A DNA stretch of 64,000 nt from Shewanella colwelliana ATCC 39565 (GCF_000518705.1 NZ_JAEC01000014.1:62001-126000); one strand, 5' to 3'; shown: positions 38,208 through 50,505, counted from the stretch's first letter. The notes: generated by a model not told the origin, from the letters alone. Translations and numbers: made by a program.

Positions 38208-39110
38208 ATGGACGCATCACAACTCTACCGAATGCTGGTTTTTGCCAGTGTTGTCGAGCAGGGGTCATTAACTGCCGCCGCAGAAACACTTGGCATCAGT
38301 CGCTCCATGGTCAGCCAACATCTAAAGCGTCTCGAGAACCGATGCCAACTAAGCCTTTTGCATCGAACCACACGTAAGATATCCCTGACCCAAGAGGGAC
38401 AACAGTTTTACCATTATTGCGCCGAACTCCTCAAACTTGCCAAGCAAGCGGAAGCGGCAATCATTCCTAATGATGAACAACTCCAGGGCAGTATCAAAAT
38501 CGCTGCACCTGTTGCCATAGGTGAACTAGCCCTAGCAGCGTTATTAAAAGAGTTTCATAAGCGCTATCCCAAAATACACGTCTCACTGCAGCTAGAAGAT
38601 AGAAAATTAGATCAGCTTGAGCATCACATCGATATCGCAATTCAGACTGGTCAGCCAGACAATGAAGAGTTAGTGGCCATTAAGTTGGCCCAGTACGACG
38701 ACTACCTTGTGGCAAGCCCTGAATATATTGCGAATCATGGTGCGCCACTCCACCCTGATAACCTAAATCACCATCAATGGATAATGCAAAGCGCCAATCA
38801 GCTACCAAGACGTTGTCAATTCGATAATAGTGATGGTGAAAAATTTACACTACAGCTCACACCATTTATCAACTGCAACACCAGTTTAGGCTGCCTTAAA
38901 TTGGTCAAAGAGGGACTTGGACTAGCCATGTTGCCAGAACATATTGTCAAACAGCCCTTACAGGCAGAAAAGTTAGTACGTTTATTACCTGACTATCATT
39001 TAGGCCGAGGTGGGATTTTTGCGGTGCATAGTTATCAAGATGTGGTGCCAGCAAGAATTAAGGCAATGCTCGCTTTTATGGAGCAACGCCTCTACCGTGA
39101 TACACCTTAG
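38208..39110 (+). CDS. LysR-type transcriptional regulator
   Basis: 300 residues. Winged HTH at 3-62 (SLTAAAETLGISRSMVSQHLKRLE) and a periplasmic-binding-like effector domain at about 90-290. The ATG at 38208 follows GAGGA; a TTG at 38190 is less likely. LysR proteins often control the divergent gene, here the Tag-like glycosylase, or the downstream glutathione S-transferase; the target is not known. Confidence 0.9.
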   Translation: MDASQLYRMLVFASVVEQGSLTAAAETLGISRSMVSQHLKRLENRCQLSLLHRTTRKISLTQEGQQFYHYCAELLKLAKQAEAAIIPNDEQLQGSIKIAAPVAIGELALAALLKEFHKRYPKIHVSLQLEDRKLDQLEHHIDIAIQTGQPDNEELVAIKLAQYDDYLVASPEYIANHGAPLHPDNLNHHQWIMQSANQLPRRCQFDNSDGEKFTLQLTPFINCNTSLGCLKLVKEGLGLAMLPEHIVKQPLQAEKLVRLLPDYHLGRGGIFAVHSYQDVVPARIKAMLAFMEQRLYRDTP

Positions 39111-39229
39111 GCATAAGCTGTAATAGAAGAGCCTTCATAATTGATATGTGGGCTACAAAATTACCACCACTAAAGCTAAAGCGAGCTACAGTTAAACGAT
39201 GATTAGCAAGTAAATAGGGGCCTAGCGAG

Positions 39230-39877
39230 ATGGAACTGTTCTACTATCCTCTTTCACGTTATTCCCAAAAAGTGCTTATCGCGCTTTATGAAAAACAGGC
39301 AAATTTTTACCCTAGGGTCATCGATATTCACGACCCCTTCTCTCGCCAGCAATTTAAGGCCAGTTATCCTACCGGAAAGCTACCATTGCTAAAAACACGT
39401 GCAGGAGAACTGCTGCCTGAATCGAGTATTATTATTGAATATATAGACAATGAGTTTAGTACTGGCACTCAGCTGATCCCGACACATCCGTCACAAGCAC
39501 TCGACGTGCGCCTGTTTGACCGCATCATCGACAACGACCTAAGTAACCAACTGTTTAAACTTGAAAAACTTCAAGCTAGGCAACTAGATGATCCACTACA
39601 GGTCAAACACTTAGAAAATGAGATCAACCAGACTCTGCACCAGTTAAACAACAAACTTACCGATAATCACTGGCTTTGTGGAGACAGTTTTACGTTAGCT
39701 GATTGCGCCCTTATACCCTGTATTATGCAAATGCGAAGACGATTTAAACTCTATGAATTTGATGCTTTAGACAGATACTTGCATCAAGCTGAACTGCGAG
39801 GTGCTTGGATACAGGTAGAGGAAGAGATCGCCCTCGCTGGTAATGCCATCTCCTCAGGGTTTAGACCTATCCCTTAA
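39230..39877 (+). CDS. Glutathione S-transferase family protein
   Basis: 215 residues with a thioredoxin-like N-terminal domain (ELFYYPLSRYSQKVLIALYEK; TGKLPLLKTRAGELLPESSIIIEYID with the cis-Pro and ES glutathione contacts) and a helical C-terminal domain (about 90-205). Likely a cytosolic detoxification or redox enzyme. AGGGG lies nine bases before the ATG. It is co-directional with the LysR gene upstream. Confidence 0.88.
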   Translation: MELFYYPLSRYSQKVLIALYEKQANFYPRVIDIHDPFSRQQFKASYPTGKLPLLKTRAGELLPESSIIIEYIDNEFSTGTQLIPTHPSQALDVRLFDRIIDNDLSNQLFKLEKLQARQLDDPLQVKHLENEINQTLHQLNNKLTDNHWLCGDSFTLADCALIPCIMQMRRRFKLYEFDALDRYLHQAELRGAWIQVEEEIALAGNAISSGFRPIP

Positions 39878-39899
39878 CTCTACTACAGTTATTACCAGG

Positions 39900-40430
39900 T
39901 TAGATATTACGCTCTTTTTTGAGTTGTAAGAATGCTTTCCACTTCACCACTTCGGGCGGCAGCGCTGGCGCAGGTCCTACAAACCCAACCTCTTTAACCA
40001 TTGTCTCAATAGGCACTTGCTTGCGGTTACACACAAATACCCCTCTAACATGAACGATACAGTGCAGGGTATTTTCGCTGACAAAGCGTTGCTCGATGTA
40101 GAAATATTTTTCATCCCATCCGACTAATTTACTCTCTATCTCAAACTTACTGAGCGGCTTAATATCACGTATGTAGGTAAATTCGGCTGCATTAACAATC
40201 GGCATCCACTTCATTTTGATAAAGCGCTTCAGCAAGCCCATCTCGGCCAGCATATAAGTACGCGCAAGGTCCATCAGCGCTGGGTAGCGTGAGTTAGTCA
40301 CATGCAGATTGATATCACAATCGAACGGGAGTGCTCGATAACTGATCTTACTTGTGCCCAGAAAACCGATGCTATTGCAGTGACGTACACGCCAAAACAT
40401 TAACCAAAACAAGCGAAAATATAGGTTCAT
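39900..40430 (-). CDS. Hot-dog-fold thioesterase family protein
   Basis: 176 residues. An N-terminal hydrophobic, tryptophan-rich stretch (LYFRLFWLMFWRVR) is followed by a 4-hydroxybenzoyl-CoA thioesterase-type hot-dog domain (LPFDCDINLHVTNSRYPALMDLAR and IKPLSKFEIESKLVGWDEKYFYIEQRF). This resembles the THEM6/YbgC-like group. The acyl-CoA substrate is unknown. AAGGG precedes the ATG. Confidence 0.82.
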   Translation of the reverse strand: MNLYFRLFWLMFWRVRHCNSIGFLGTSKISYRALPFDCDINLHVTNSRYPALMDLARTYMLAEMGLLKRFIKMKWMPIVNAAEFTYIRDIKPLSKFEIESKLVGWDEKYFYIEQRFVSENTLHCIVHVRGVFVCNRKQVPIETMVKEVGFVGPAPALPPEVVKWKAFLQLKKERNI

Positions 40431-40507
40431 AACTTCAAGCCCTTTTAAATGAAGGCGAAAGGCTATCAGAGGTCATACCAGATAACAAGCGAGCAGTAAG
40501 AAAACAA

Positions 40508-40530
40508 AAAAGAGCCATACTGGCTCTTTA
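40508..40530 (-). terminator. Intrinsic terminator after the first hemG paralogue
   Basis: On the minus strand AAAGAGCCA-GTA-TGGCTCTTT followed by TTTG. It sits 20 bp past the stop codon. Confidence 0.85.
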
Positions 40531-40549
40531 GTTATCAAAGGTCTAAGGG

Positions 40550-41083
40550 CTACTTAGCTAGGCTTAACAAGTGATCGGCATATACGTTAACATCATCCCA
40601 ATCTGTGTAGTCAATAACTGATGTTGGATCCGTAGGGCCGTCTGTAATCTTCATAATCAACTGAATCATCCAACGGTCATACCAACGCCATGAAGGATAA
40701 TCGACTTTACCAGCAATCACTTTAACATCATTGGGCTTCCAGGCAGACAGCTCAATAAACTTCTGCAAATACTTATTGTTTTCAGGAATGCGTTTCTCAG
40801 GATTACGTGCGACCACATTGACACTAAAAAAGCTGTTGGGCTTATCACTCAATTGCTGTTGATACTGATTAGCGAAGGCAAACACTGACTTGTCATAGCT
40901 GCCATAAAGCACGCAAGCCCCCAGTGCAACGCAATCATACTCCCCCCAATTAATCTCACCCAATTGACCAATTTGCATCACATCACAACGGTTGCCCTGT
41001 TGGCGTATATGATCGGCCATGGCTTGGGTGATCTTAGCGGTATGTCCGCCACGCGAATAGTAAACAATTAAAACAGAAGCCAT
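40550..41083 (-). CDS. hemG: HemG-type protoporphyrinogen oxidase (flavodoxin fold), paralogue 1
   Basis: 177 residues with a flavodoxin-like FMN site (VLIVYYSRGGHTAKI) and the long-chain insert typical of HemG (FFSVNVVARNPEKRIPENNKYLQKFI), ending DWDDVNVYADHLL. HemG oxidises protoporphyrinogen IX using the quinone pool. A second copy lies 0.6 kb away beside trkH, the conserved site for hemG, so this one is the extra copy. Stand-alone gene with its own terminator; the true substrate of the extra copy is open. Confidence 0.88.
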   Translation of the reverse strand: MASVLIVYYSRGGHTAKITQAMADHIRQQGNRCDVMQIGQLGEINWGEYDCVALGACVLYGSYDKSVFAFANQYQQQLSDKPNSFFSVNVVARNPEKRIPENNKYLQKFIELSAWKPNDVKVIAGKVDYPSWRWYDRWMIQLIMKITDGPTDPTSVIDYTDWDDVNVYADHLLSLAK

Positions 41084-41317
41084 AAGCTGCCCATTACGAT
41101 AAATAAAATAAACCCTATTGTTACAGTATCGCCACTTAGAAACATGAAATCAGATCACAAATTAGTTAAGGGTTTTGTGAATTACGCCTCCTATTAAACA
41201 AAAAAATAGAGGTAGAATAGCAATCTATATAACGAAAGCAGACATGTTGGCCTAGTATCTAATCAATACCTGCGTTAGTGGCCCCATAAAGTCACATTGC
41301 TTTCATTTTTACATTCA

Positions 41318-41333
41318 ATTAGAGTAATCTAAT
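41318..41333 (+). promoter_or_regulatory. Candidate operator of the ArsR-family gene
   Basis: A perfect inverted repeat ATTAGA-GTAA-TCTAAT, 26 bp upstream of the ATG. ArsR-family repressors normally bind AT-rich imperfect or perfect repeats over their own promoters. Inference from position and symmetry. Confidence 0.5.
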
Positions 41334-41359
41334 CAAGCAAGATACAAGAGAGTCAGCGT

Positions 41360-41665
41360 ATGCAAAAAGATATTGATGTAGATACTATGGTCACCAATGC
41401 TCAAAGCGCTGCAAAATGGCTAAAAGCGATAGCAAACCCATACAGATTGATGATCTTGTGCCAGTTATTAGATAATGAGTTAAGCGTCACTCAGCTGAAT
41501 GAAACTGTACCGCTCAGCCAGTCAGCCTTGTCACAACACTTAGCCGTTTTACGCGCTGAAGACTTAGTGGCAACCCGCAAGAGTTCGCAGATCGTTTATT
41601 ACACCTTAAAAAATGAGCAGGTAACCGAAGTTATCTCAATTCTCTATAAGCGCTACTGCGCGTAA
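41360..41665 (+). CDS. ArsR-family regulator of the YgaV/BigR/SqrR type
   Basis: 101 residues of winged HTH (ANPYRLMILCQLL; LSQSALSQHLAVLRAEDLVATRKSSQIVYYTL). No arsenic- or zinc-type CVC site. There are two cysteines, Cys34 in the first helix block and Cys100 as the penultimate residue. These two positions match the Cys pair of YgaV, BigR and SqrR, which form a tetrasulfide or disulfide bridge in response to persulfides. The likely role is a reactive-sulfur or redox sensor. It lies between two hemG paralogues; the target genes are unknown. Confidence 0.87.
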   Translation: MQKDIDVDTMVTNAQSAAKWLKAIANPYRLMILCQLLDNELSVTQLNETVPLSQSALSQHLAVLRAEDLVATRKSSQIVYYTLKNEQVTEVISILYKRYCA

Positions 41666-41688
41666 AACTGCTCATCTTGGTAAGGCCT

Positions 41689-42216
41689 TTACCTCTCGCT
41701 AAAGGCTTTACCGAACTCTTGTACTTTATCCCAATCAGTAAACTCATAAGTGCCAGACGTATCTGTTGGGCCTTTGGTTATCCACATGATAAAGCGGATC
41801 ATAAACTTATCGAAGAAACGGTACTTGGGATAATCAATCTTTCCGGCAAACACCCCTAGCTGTTGTGGCTGCCACAATGACAGCTGAATGAACTTCTTCA
41901 TATATGGGTTGGTTTCTGGCGTATTTTTTTCAGGCTTTCGCGCAACAACGTTTACCGTGAAGAAAGCATTCTTTTTGCTGTTTAGCACCGCTCGGTGACG
42001 ATTCACATACTGGAACAGTTCTGGGCGATGCTTGCCATAACGAATACTTGCGCCAATGAGCACCTTGTCATAATAGGAAAGGTTAACTGACTGGGCCTCT
42101 TCCAAAGAAATCATGGTCACGATATTGCTTTCGGTCTTGCAGATTGCTTGTATCTGATCACAAATCGCTTTTGTCTGACCATCAACGGTCGAATAAATAA
42201 TTAATGTACGGCTCAT
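41689..42216 (-). CDS. hemG: HemG-type protoporphyrinogen oxidase, paralogue 2 (trkH-linked)
   Basis: 175 residues. It has the same architecture as paralogue 1 (LIIYSTVDGQTKAI flavin loop; FFTVNVVARKPEKNTPETNPYMKKFI insert; TDWDKVQEFGKAF). It follows trkH with a one-base ATG/TGA overlap, as in the conserved E. coli trkH-hemG arrangement, so it is probably the ortholog. The start at 42216 follows GGAAG. Confidence 0.93.
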   Translation of the reverse strand: MSRTLIIYSTVDGQTKAICDQIQAICKTESNIVTMISLEEAQSVNLSYYDKVLIGASIRYGKHRPELFQYVNRHRAVLNSKKNAFFTVNVVARKPEKNTPETNPYMKKFIQLSLWQPQQLGVFAGKIDYPKYRFFDKFMIRFIMWITKGPTDTSGTYEFTDWDKVQEFGKAFSER

Positions 42217-43673
42217 CAATTCTTCCAAAATGTAGGTGTGAACAACACCAATAGGGTAAACACTTCTAAGCGACCAAATAGCATTGCCACAACAAGCACC
42301 CACTTGGCACCATCACCGATGCTGGCATAATTACTCGCCACTTCGCCTAGGCCAGGGCCCAAATTGTTTAAACACGCGGCCGTCGCACTAAAGGCTGTAA
42401 TATTATCCATGCCCAGCGCCATCAGAATCAACATACAGACAACGAAAACTAACGCATAAGCAGAAAAGAACCCCCACACCGCATCAATCACCCGATCTGG
42501 TAATGCCTTACCATTAATACGGATAGAAAACATACCTCGAGGGTGAATCAATCGTTTTAACTCTCGCGACCCCTGCAACAGCAACAAGATCATACGCATC
42601 ACCTTGATGCCACCCGCAGTTGAACCACCACAGCCGCCGATAAAACTCGAAAAAATAAGTAGCATAGGCAGAAAGAGTGGCCACATATGGAAGCTCTCAG
42701 TACCGAAGCCTGCCGTAGTTGAAATTGAAACCGCTTGGAACAAGGCAAAATCAAACGTCTCTTCCGCGCTGTCATAAATTCCCGAGTGGTAAAGGGTCGC
42801 AAAGCAGATCAATGTTAATGCCAACTGGATAACGATTAACGCCTTAAACTCCGCATCTTTAACATACACTTTGAGGTTAATACCCCGTCGAGTAAAGGCG
42901 GCAAAGTGTAAACTAAAATTCAGCGCCGCAATTAACAAGAACACCACACACACCATGTTAATTGCCGTACTATCAAAATACCCCATGCTGGCATCATGGG
43001 TTGAGAATCCACCAATCGCAATTGTAGAAAACGAATGGCAAATCGCATCGAACACATCCATGCCAGCAACCCAATAGGCAAACGCACAAGCTATGGTCAA
43101 AGCTAAATAGATATACCAGAGAGCCTTAGCGGTTTCGGCAATCCTGGGCGTCATCTTACTGTCTTTTACTGGGCCCGGGATCTCAGCACGATACAACTGC
43201 ATTCCCCCAACCCCTAAGACTGGCAGAATCGCCACCGCCAATACAATAATCCCCATACCACCGAGCCACTGAAGTAGATGACGATAGAATAAAATTGCCT
43301 TGGGCAATGAATCGAGACCAACAAGTACCGTGGCACCTGTTGTGGTAAGTGCAGAGAAAGACTCAAAAAAGCTGTCGGTTAAAGAGAGATCTGGCTGGCT
43401 AGAGATGATAAATGGTACCGCACCAATTGAACCTAGCACCCCCCAAAAGAGAACCACGAGTAGGAATCCCTCTCGTGTACGCAGATCTTTTTTATGGTGA
43501 CGATTGGGATACCAAAGGAAAAAGCCGAGGAACAGACTCAGAAAGAACGCCTGAATAAAAGTTGTACCACCACCATCTTTATAGATGACAGCCACTAAAG
43601 CTGGCGGCAACAGCGATAGCGAAAACAAGCCCATCAACAGACCCGTAATTCTTATAATTGTTCTATATTGCAT
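42216..43673 (-). CDS. trkH: Potassium uptake protein TrkH
   Basis: A 485-residue inner-membrane channel subunit with four repeated selectivity-filter half-motifs (such as TTTGATVL, IAIGGFSTHD, STTAGFGTES and a late NNLGPGLGE) and about ten transmembrane helices. The glycine-rich GGCGGSTAGGIK gating loop is intact. It needs cytoplasmic TrkA, not in this window. Member of the yigZ-trkH-hemG run. Confidence 0.95.
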   Translation of the reverse strand: MQYRTIIRITGLLMGLFSLSLLPPALVAVIYKDGGGTTFIQAFFLSLFLGFFLWYPNRHHKKDLRTREGFLLVVLFWGVLGSIGAVPFIISSQPDLSLTDSFFESFSALTTTGATVLVGLDSLPKAILFYRHLLQWLGGMGIIVLAVAILPVLGVGGMQLYRAEIPGPVKDSKMTPRIAETAKALWYIYLALTIACAFAYWVAGMDVFDAICHSFSTIAIGGFSTHDASMGYFDSTAINMVCVVFLLIAALNFSLHFAAFTRRGINLKVYVKDAEFKALIVIQLALTLICFATLYHSGIYDSAEETFDFALFQAVSISTTAGFGTESFHMWPLFLPMLLIFSSFIGGCGGSTAGGIKVMRMILLLLQGSRELKRLIHPRGMFSIRINGKALPDRVIDAVWGFFSAYALVFVVCMLILMALGMDNITAFSATAACLNNLGPGLGEVASNYASIGDGAKWVLVVAMLFGRLEVFTLLVLFTPTFWKN

Positions 43674-43813
43674 TAGGGCTTTTTATCATTCCATTAGTGG
43701 CTCTTTGCAGGCTCGCCTATTTTCGCACAGTTTACTCAAGCAGTTGTATAAAATTTATAGCTAGCGCGTGAAACAAGTAAACCTAAATAAACGCAATTGT
43801 GCCACGTGTTTCG

Positions 43814-44431
43814 CTAAGGCTGTGAAAACTTTGCCTTAAGTTGCCCCTTACTCAGCGTTGCCAATTCTAGTTGAAGTTGCTCTTGATGAGCCTTAGGTAT
43901 CTCAAACTTAATCGACACATTGTCACTAAACTGTTTATCGGTGATCAACGCCTCACATTCGGCTAAGTAGTGTTCAACATCTTTCAATTGATGATAGTCG
44001 CACAGTAATTGGCCAGGGTAGCGTAATAGTTTAATTTGAGTTTCAAGCTGCACCAACCCCTGCTTAATCCCCGAACTATAAGCTCTAACTAAGCCGCCGA
44101 CGCCCAATTTTGTACCACCAAAATAGCGTACGACAATCGCGGCGATTTCACCGATTTTCGCCCCTTGCAAGGTTGCTAGCATTGGCCGCCCGGCACTCCC
44201 TGCTGGTTCACCATCATCACTTGCTCCCATGGCTACTGTATTGTCAGGATCTGCAGCAATAAAAGCATAACAGTAATGATTGGCACCAGGGTACTCAGAC
44301 TTGGCGTTAGTAAGTGCACACTTCAGCGCTTGCTCAGACTCACAATGGAACAATAAGGAAATAAAGCGACTATGCTTTATCTCCTCTTCAACCATTAATG
44401 AGCATGCAGGGATTAGATAACTTTCACTCAA
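43814..44431 (-). CDS. yigZ: YigZ, IMPACT-family protein
   Basis: About 205 residues with the UPF0029/IMPACT core (KHSRFISLLF, DDGEPAGSAGRPMLATLQ, IVVRYFGGTKLGVGGLVRAY) and a C-terminal DUF1949-type domain. Function unresolved; translation-linked in eukaryotic IMPACT. No ATG is available near the N terminus. TTG codons at 44437 and 44431 are the options; the second gives MSESYLIPA, close to E. coli MESWLIPA, and has AGAGG upstream. It starts about 13 bp after pepQ. Confidence 0.9.
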   Translation of the reverse strand: MSESYLIPACSLMVEEEIKHSRFISLLFHCESEQALKCALTNAKSEYPGANHYCYAFIAADPDNTVAMGASDDGEPAGSAGRPMLATLQGAKIGEIAAIVVRYFGGTKLGVGGLVRAYSSGIKQGLVQLETQIKLLRYPGQLLCDYHQLKDVEHYLAECEALITDKQFSDNVSIKFEIPKAHQEQLQLELATLSKGQLKAKFSQP

Positions 44432-44444
44432 CGACAACCAACCT

Positions 44445-45806
<1,362 letters not shown>

Positions 45807-45889
45807 TCAGATAACGCGGCCAGCACGGACTGAGACTATGATCCAATGAGTCTAACATAAAGCACAAAATTCAGCCTAACCAAAGAAAA

Positions 45890-45935
45890 TTAAACAACCG
45901 TTTAAATTGGGTGTTGAAATTTTCTCGATTTCAAC
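45890..45935 (+). promoter_or_regulatory. Two stacked inverted repeats upstream of fadB
   Basis: TTAAAC-AACC-GTTTAA at 45890-45905 is a perfect 6-bp-arm repeat with AAAC-N4-GTTT geometry, like the PsrA fatty-acid-regulator box. Next, GTTGAAAT and ATTTCAAC (45913-45920 and 45928-45935) form a perfect 8-bp repeat with a 7-nt spacer. A FadR-like half-site AACTGGTC is at 45950-45957. The regulators are inferred, not shown. Confidence 0.5.
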
Positions 45936-46048
45936 GCACACTGAGCAGCAACTGGTCAAATGATGGCCTGCTGTAAGATAGAGATCTTTACCTACACTAT
46001 ACAAAATCAACAGTAGGTAGTGCTCTTAAAGCAATAAGGAAGCAAGCA

Positions 46049-48199
46049 ATGATCTACCAAAGTCCTACGATTCAAGTTGAGTTACTTGAAGACAATATCG
46101 CTCGGCTCTGTTTTAACGCCGCTGGCTCGGTGAACAAGTTTGACAGAGAAACGTTGGAGTCTCTTAATGCCGCGTTAGAGGCTATTAAGCAAGAGACAAA
46201 CATCAAAGGCTTAATGCTTGCGTCGGCAAAGGATGCATTTATTGTTGGTGCTGATATCACCGAATTTTTAGGTCTGTTCGCGCAAGATGATTCTGTACTC
46301 CTAAATTGGTTAGAAGAAGCGAATAAAGTCTTTAATAAGATTGAAGACCTTCCCTTCCCAACCATCTCAGCAATCAAAGGTTTTGCTCTAGGCGGCGGTT
46401 GCGAAACCATTCTCGCAACCGACATGCGCGTTGCCGATACGACCGCACGCATTGGTTTGCCAGAAACCAAACTAGGTATTATTCCTGGCTTTGGTGGCAC
46501 AGTGCGCCTACCACGGGTCATTGGCGCCGATAACGCGCTAGAGTGGATCACTACAGGCAAAGATCAGCGCCCTGAAGCAGCATTAAAGGTTGGTGCTATT
46601 GACGCCGTTGTCGCGCCAGAATCGCTTGAAACCGCAGCAATTCAGATGCTAACAGATGCCATCGCAGAGAAGATTGATTGGCAAGCGCGTCGTCAGCGTA
46701 AATTATCTCCGCTCACGCTACCTAAACTTGAAGCCATGATGTCATTTGCCACCGCTAAAGGCATGGTATTCCAAGTTGCAGGTAAGCATTATCCAGCCCC
46801 AATGGCTGCGGTAGATGTCATAGAAAAAGCCGCACGCGCAGAGCGAGCAGAGGCATTAAGCGTTGAACATCAAGCTTTCTTAAAGCTAGCAAAGACCGAA
46901 GTCGCTCAAGCTCTTATCGGCATTTTCCTTAACGATCAGCTAGTCAAAGGCAAAGCGAAAAAAGCCTCAAAACAAGCTCACCCAGTTAACTCCGCAGCCG
47001 TATTAGGTGCTGGTATTATGGGTGGTGGTATTGCATACCAAAGTGCCAGTAAAGGTACACCAATTGTCATGAAGGACATTGCCCAACCAGCACTTGAGCT
47101 AGGTTTAGGCGAAGCTTCTAAGTTACTCGCAGCACAGATTAAGCGAGGCCGCTCAACGCCAGCTAAAATGGCTGCTGTACTCAATAACATCACCGCGACC
47201 TTAGATTACAGTGCTGTTCAACAAGCAGATGTTGTTGTCGAAGCCGTTGTTGAACACCCAAAAGTTAAAGCAACGGTGTTGGCTGAAGTCGAACAGCATG
47301 TTAGCGAAGACGCCATCATCGCCTCTAACACCTCAACTATCTCAATCAACTTGCTGGCTAAAAGCCTGAAGAAACCTGAGCGTTTCTGCGGTATGCATTT
47401 CTTTAACCCTGTACACAAAATGCCATTGGTTGAAGTTATTCGTGGTGAAAACAGCTCAGAAGAGACCATCGCATCGGTCGTCGCCTATGCCGCTAAAATG
47501 GGTAAAACGCCGATTGTGGTAAATGATTGCCCTGGGTTCTTCGTTAACCGCGTCTTGTTCCCTTACTTTGCCGGCTTTAGTGGCCTACTTGCCGATGGTG
47601 CTGATTTTGCGGCGATCGATAAGGTAATGGAAAAGCAATTCGGTTGGCCTATGGGTCCAGCTTATCTGCTCGACGTAGTGGGCCTTGATACTGGTCATCA
47701 CGCACAAGCGGTTATGGCTGAAGGCTTCCCTGACAGAATGGGCAAAACCGGTAAAGATGCGATTGACGTGATGTTTGAAGCGCAGCGTTTTGGTCAGAAG
47801 AATGCTAAAGGCTTCTACCAATACTCTGTCGATCGTCGCGGTAAGCCGAAGAAAGATATTGATGCCGTAAGCTATGAATTACTCGGCGCCGCCTTTGGCG
47901 AACTAAAAGAGTTCAGTAAAGACGACATCATCGCTCGCACCATGATCCCAATGATCATCGAGACGGTACGTTGTCTTGAAGAAGGGATTATTGCCACGCC
48001 AGCAGAAGCTGATATGGGACTGGTTTATGGTCTTGGATTCCCTCCATTTAGAGGGGGTGTATTCCGTTACATCGACACCATGGGCGTTGCCAACTTTGTC
48101 GCACTTGCAGACAAGTATGCTCACCTAGGTGGCCTGTACCAAGTAACAGACAAGATGCGTGAACTTGCAGCCAACAACGGTAGTTACTACCAAGCCTAA
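46049..48199 (+). CDS. fadB: Fatty-acid oxidation complex alpha subunit
   Basis: 716 residues: enoyl-CoA hydratase/isomerase domain (about 1-190, oxyanion-hole segment [11 protein letters not shown]) joined to 3-hydroxyacyl-CoA dehydrogenase (NAD loop [16 protein letters not shown] near 315; catalytic His in [16 protein letters not shown]). It carries out the middle steps of beta-oxidation. AAGGAAG precedes the ATG. fadA follows after 21 bp. Confidence 0.97.
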   Translation: MIYQSPTIQVELLEDNIARLCFNAAGSVNKFDRETLESLNAALEAIKQETNIKGLMLASAKDAFIVGADITEFLGLFAQDDSVLLNWLEEANKVFNKIEDLPFPTISAIKGFALGGGCETILATDMRVADTTARIGLPETKLGIIPGFGGTVRLPRVIGADNALEWITTGKDQRPEAALKVGAIDAVVAPESLETAAIQMLTDAIAEKIDWQARRQRKLSPLTLPKLEAMMSFATAKGMVFQVAGKHYPAPMAAVDVIEKAARAERAEALSVEHQAFLKLAKTEVAQALIGIFLNDQLVKGKAKKASKQAHPVNSAAVLGAGIMGGGIAYQSASKGTPIVMKDIAQPALELGLGEASKLLAAQIKRGRSTPAKMAAVLNNITATLDYSAVQQADVVVEAVVEHPKVKATVLAEVEQHVSEDAIIASNTSTISINLLAKSLKKPERFCGMHFFNPVHKMPLVEVIRGENSSEETIASVVAYAAKMGKTPIVVNDCPGFFVNRVLFPYFAGFSGLLADGADFAAIDKVMEKQFGWPMGPAYLLDVVGLDTGHHAQAVMAEGFPDRMGKTGKDAIDVMFEAQRFGQKNAKGFYQYSVDRRGKPKKDIDAVSYELLGAAFGELKEFSKDDIIARTMIPMIIETVRCLEEGIIATPAEADMGLVYGLGFPPFRGGVFRYIDTMGVANFVALADKYAHLGGLYQVTDKMRELAANNGSYYQA

Positions 48200-49384
<1,185 letters not shown>

Positions 49385-49411
49385 CGCTTCCCTTCCCATT
49401 AGCGTTGACAG

Positions 49412-49444
49412 AAATCGAGTAACGAAAGTTACTCGATTTTTTTT
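49412..49444 (+). terminator. Intrinsic terminator after fadA
   Basis: A 12-bp perfect stem (AAATCGAGTAAC / GTTACTCGATTT) with a GAAA loop and a T-run. Confidence 0.95.
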
Positions 49445-49556
49445 ACCCGCTTTTTGCAACTTACCTTAATCAAGCAAAGCCTTGTCATAAACGCTGCTGG
49501 TACTCATTGCTGTTTTATGAAAATATTCTACATAGCGTTTAAACCGAGGTAACTCA

Positions 49557-50018
49557 ATGCTCTGCCAAACACTTGCCGACAAACCTAACGTAACCGACAC
49601 GATTGCCAATTGGTATCATACCGAATGGGGACACCTAAGTAGTGACCGAACCTTACAAACCCTACAATCATCACTCTCTGACTATTTAAATCGCGATACA
49701 CTACCATTAATTTTAATGTTATGCCGAGACGATGAACCACTCGCAGCAGTGCAATTAAGGTATCAGGAAAACCCCAAATACCCAAAAGACTCACACTGGC
49801 TAGGAGGCGTTTTTGTTAAACAGAATGAACGAGGTAAAGGGCTGGGCAATAAGATAATTCAGTTGGCGATAGAGAAAGCTCGCACAATGAATATCACCAC
49901 GCTCTACCTGCAAACAGAGCGTCACAATATCGAGTTGTACCGCCAACATGGCTGGCAACAAGTAGACACTCATAACGACCACGGCATTATTATTTCCATC
50001 ATGGCACTGCAATTATAA
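49557..50018 (+). CDS. GNAT-family N-acetyltransferase
   Basis: 153 residues with the acetyl-CoA-binding motif GVFVKQNERGKGLGNKIIQLAIEKA and the C-terminal LYLQTERHNIELYRQHGW segment. Substrate unknown. GAGGT lies six bases before the ATG. Confidence 0.87.
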   Translation: MLCQTLADKPNVTDTIANWYHTEWGHLSSDRTLQTLQSSLSDYLNRDTLPLILMLCRDDEPLAAVQLRYQENPKYPKDSHWLGGVFVKQNERGKGLGNKIIQLAIEKARTMNITTLYLQTERHNIELYRQHGWQQVDTHNDHGIIISIMALQL

Positions 50019-50037
50019 ATAGTGAAACCATTAACTT

Positions 50038-50505
50038 ATGACACCTGCAACAAAAACCTTAGATAGGGCAAAGATCGCTTACACCGCTCACGAATACCAT
50101 CATCAGGCAGGTTCCGGCGCCTACGGATTAGAAGCCGCTGAAAAACTTAATCTAGATGCCGCCTGCGTATTTAAAACCTTGGTTGCAGAAGTCGATAACC
50201 ATAAGCTTGTGGTTGCTATCATACCGGTAAACGAAAAGCTTAATATGAAACGGCTCGCCAAAGCCGCTGGGTCAAAGAAAGCAGCCATGGCCTCACCAGA
50301 GGATGTTCAACGATCAACGGGATATGTGCTCGGTGGTGTTAGCCCTATCGGTCAAAAGAAAAGACTCGCGACCTTTATTCATCAAAGTGCCACCTCATTA
50401 AGCTACTGCTATGTGAGTGGGGGGCGACGTGGGTTTGATATAGGTTTAACCCCAAACGACCTCAAAGTCATCACTAGTGGCCTGTTTTGTAACCTTGTCA
50501 ATTAA
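50038..50505 (+). CDS. ybaK: Cys-tRNA(Pro) deacylase YbaK/EbsC
   Basis: 155 residues of the YbaK/ProX editing fold (DAACVFKTLVAEVDNHKLVVAIIPV; KLNMKRLAKAAGSKKAAMA; GYVLGGVSPIGQKKRL; RRGFDIGLTPNDL). It removes Cys wrongly loaded onto tRNA-Pro. Start at 50038, 19 bp after the GNAT gene. Confidence 0.92.
   Translation: MTPATKTLDRAKIAYTAHEYHHQAGSGAYGLEAAEKLNLDAACVFKTLVAEVDNHKLVVAIIPVNEKLNMKRLAKAAGSKKAAMASPEDVQRSTGYVLGGVSPIGQKKRLATFIHQSATSLSYCYVSGGRRGFDIGLTPNDLKVITSGLFCNLVN

Noticed and set aside
43800..43820. A CACGTG near 43804 as a fourth parS site
   Set aside because: Flanks (TGCCACGTGTTTC) match the parS consensus poorly on both sides.
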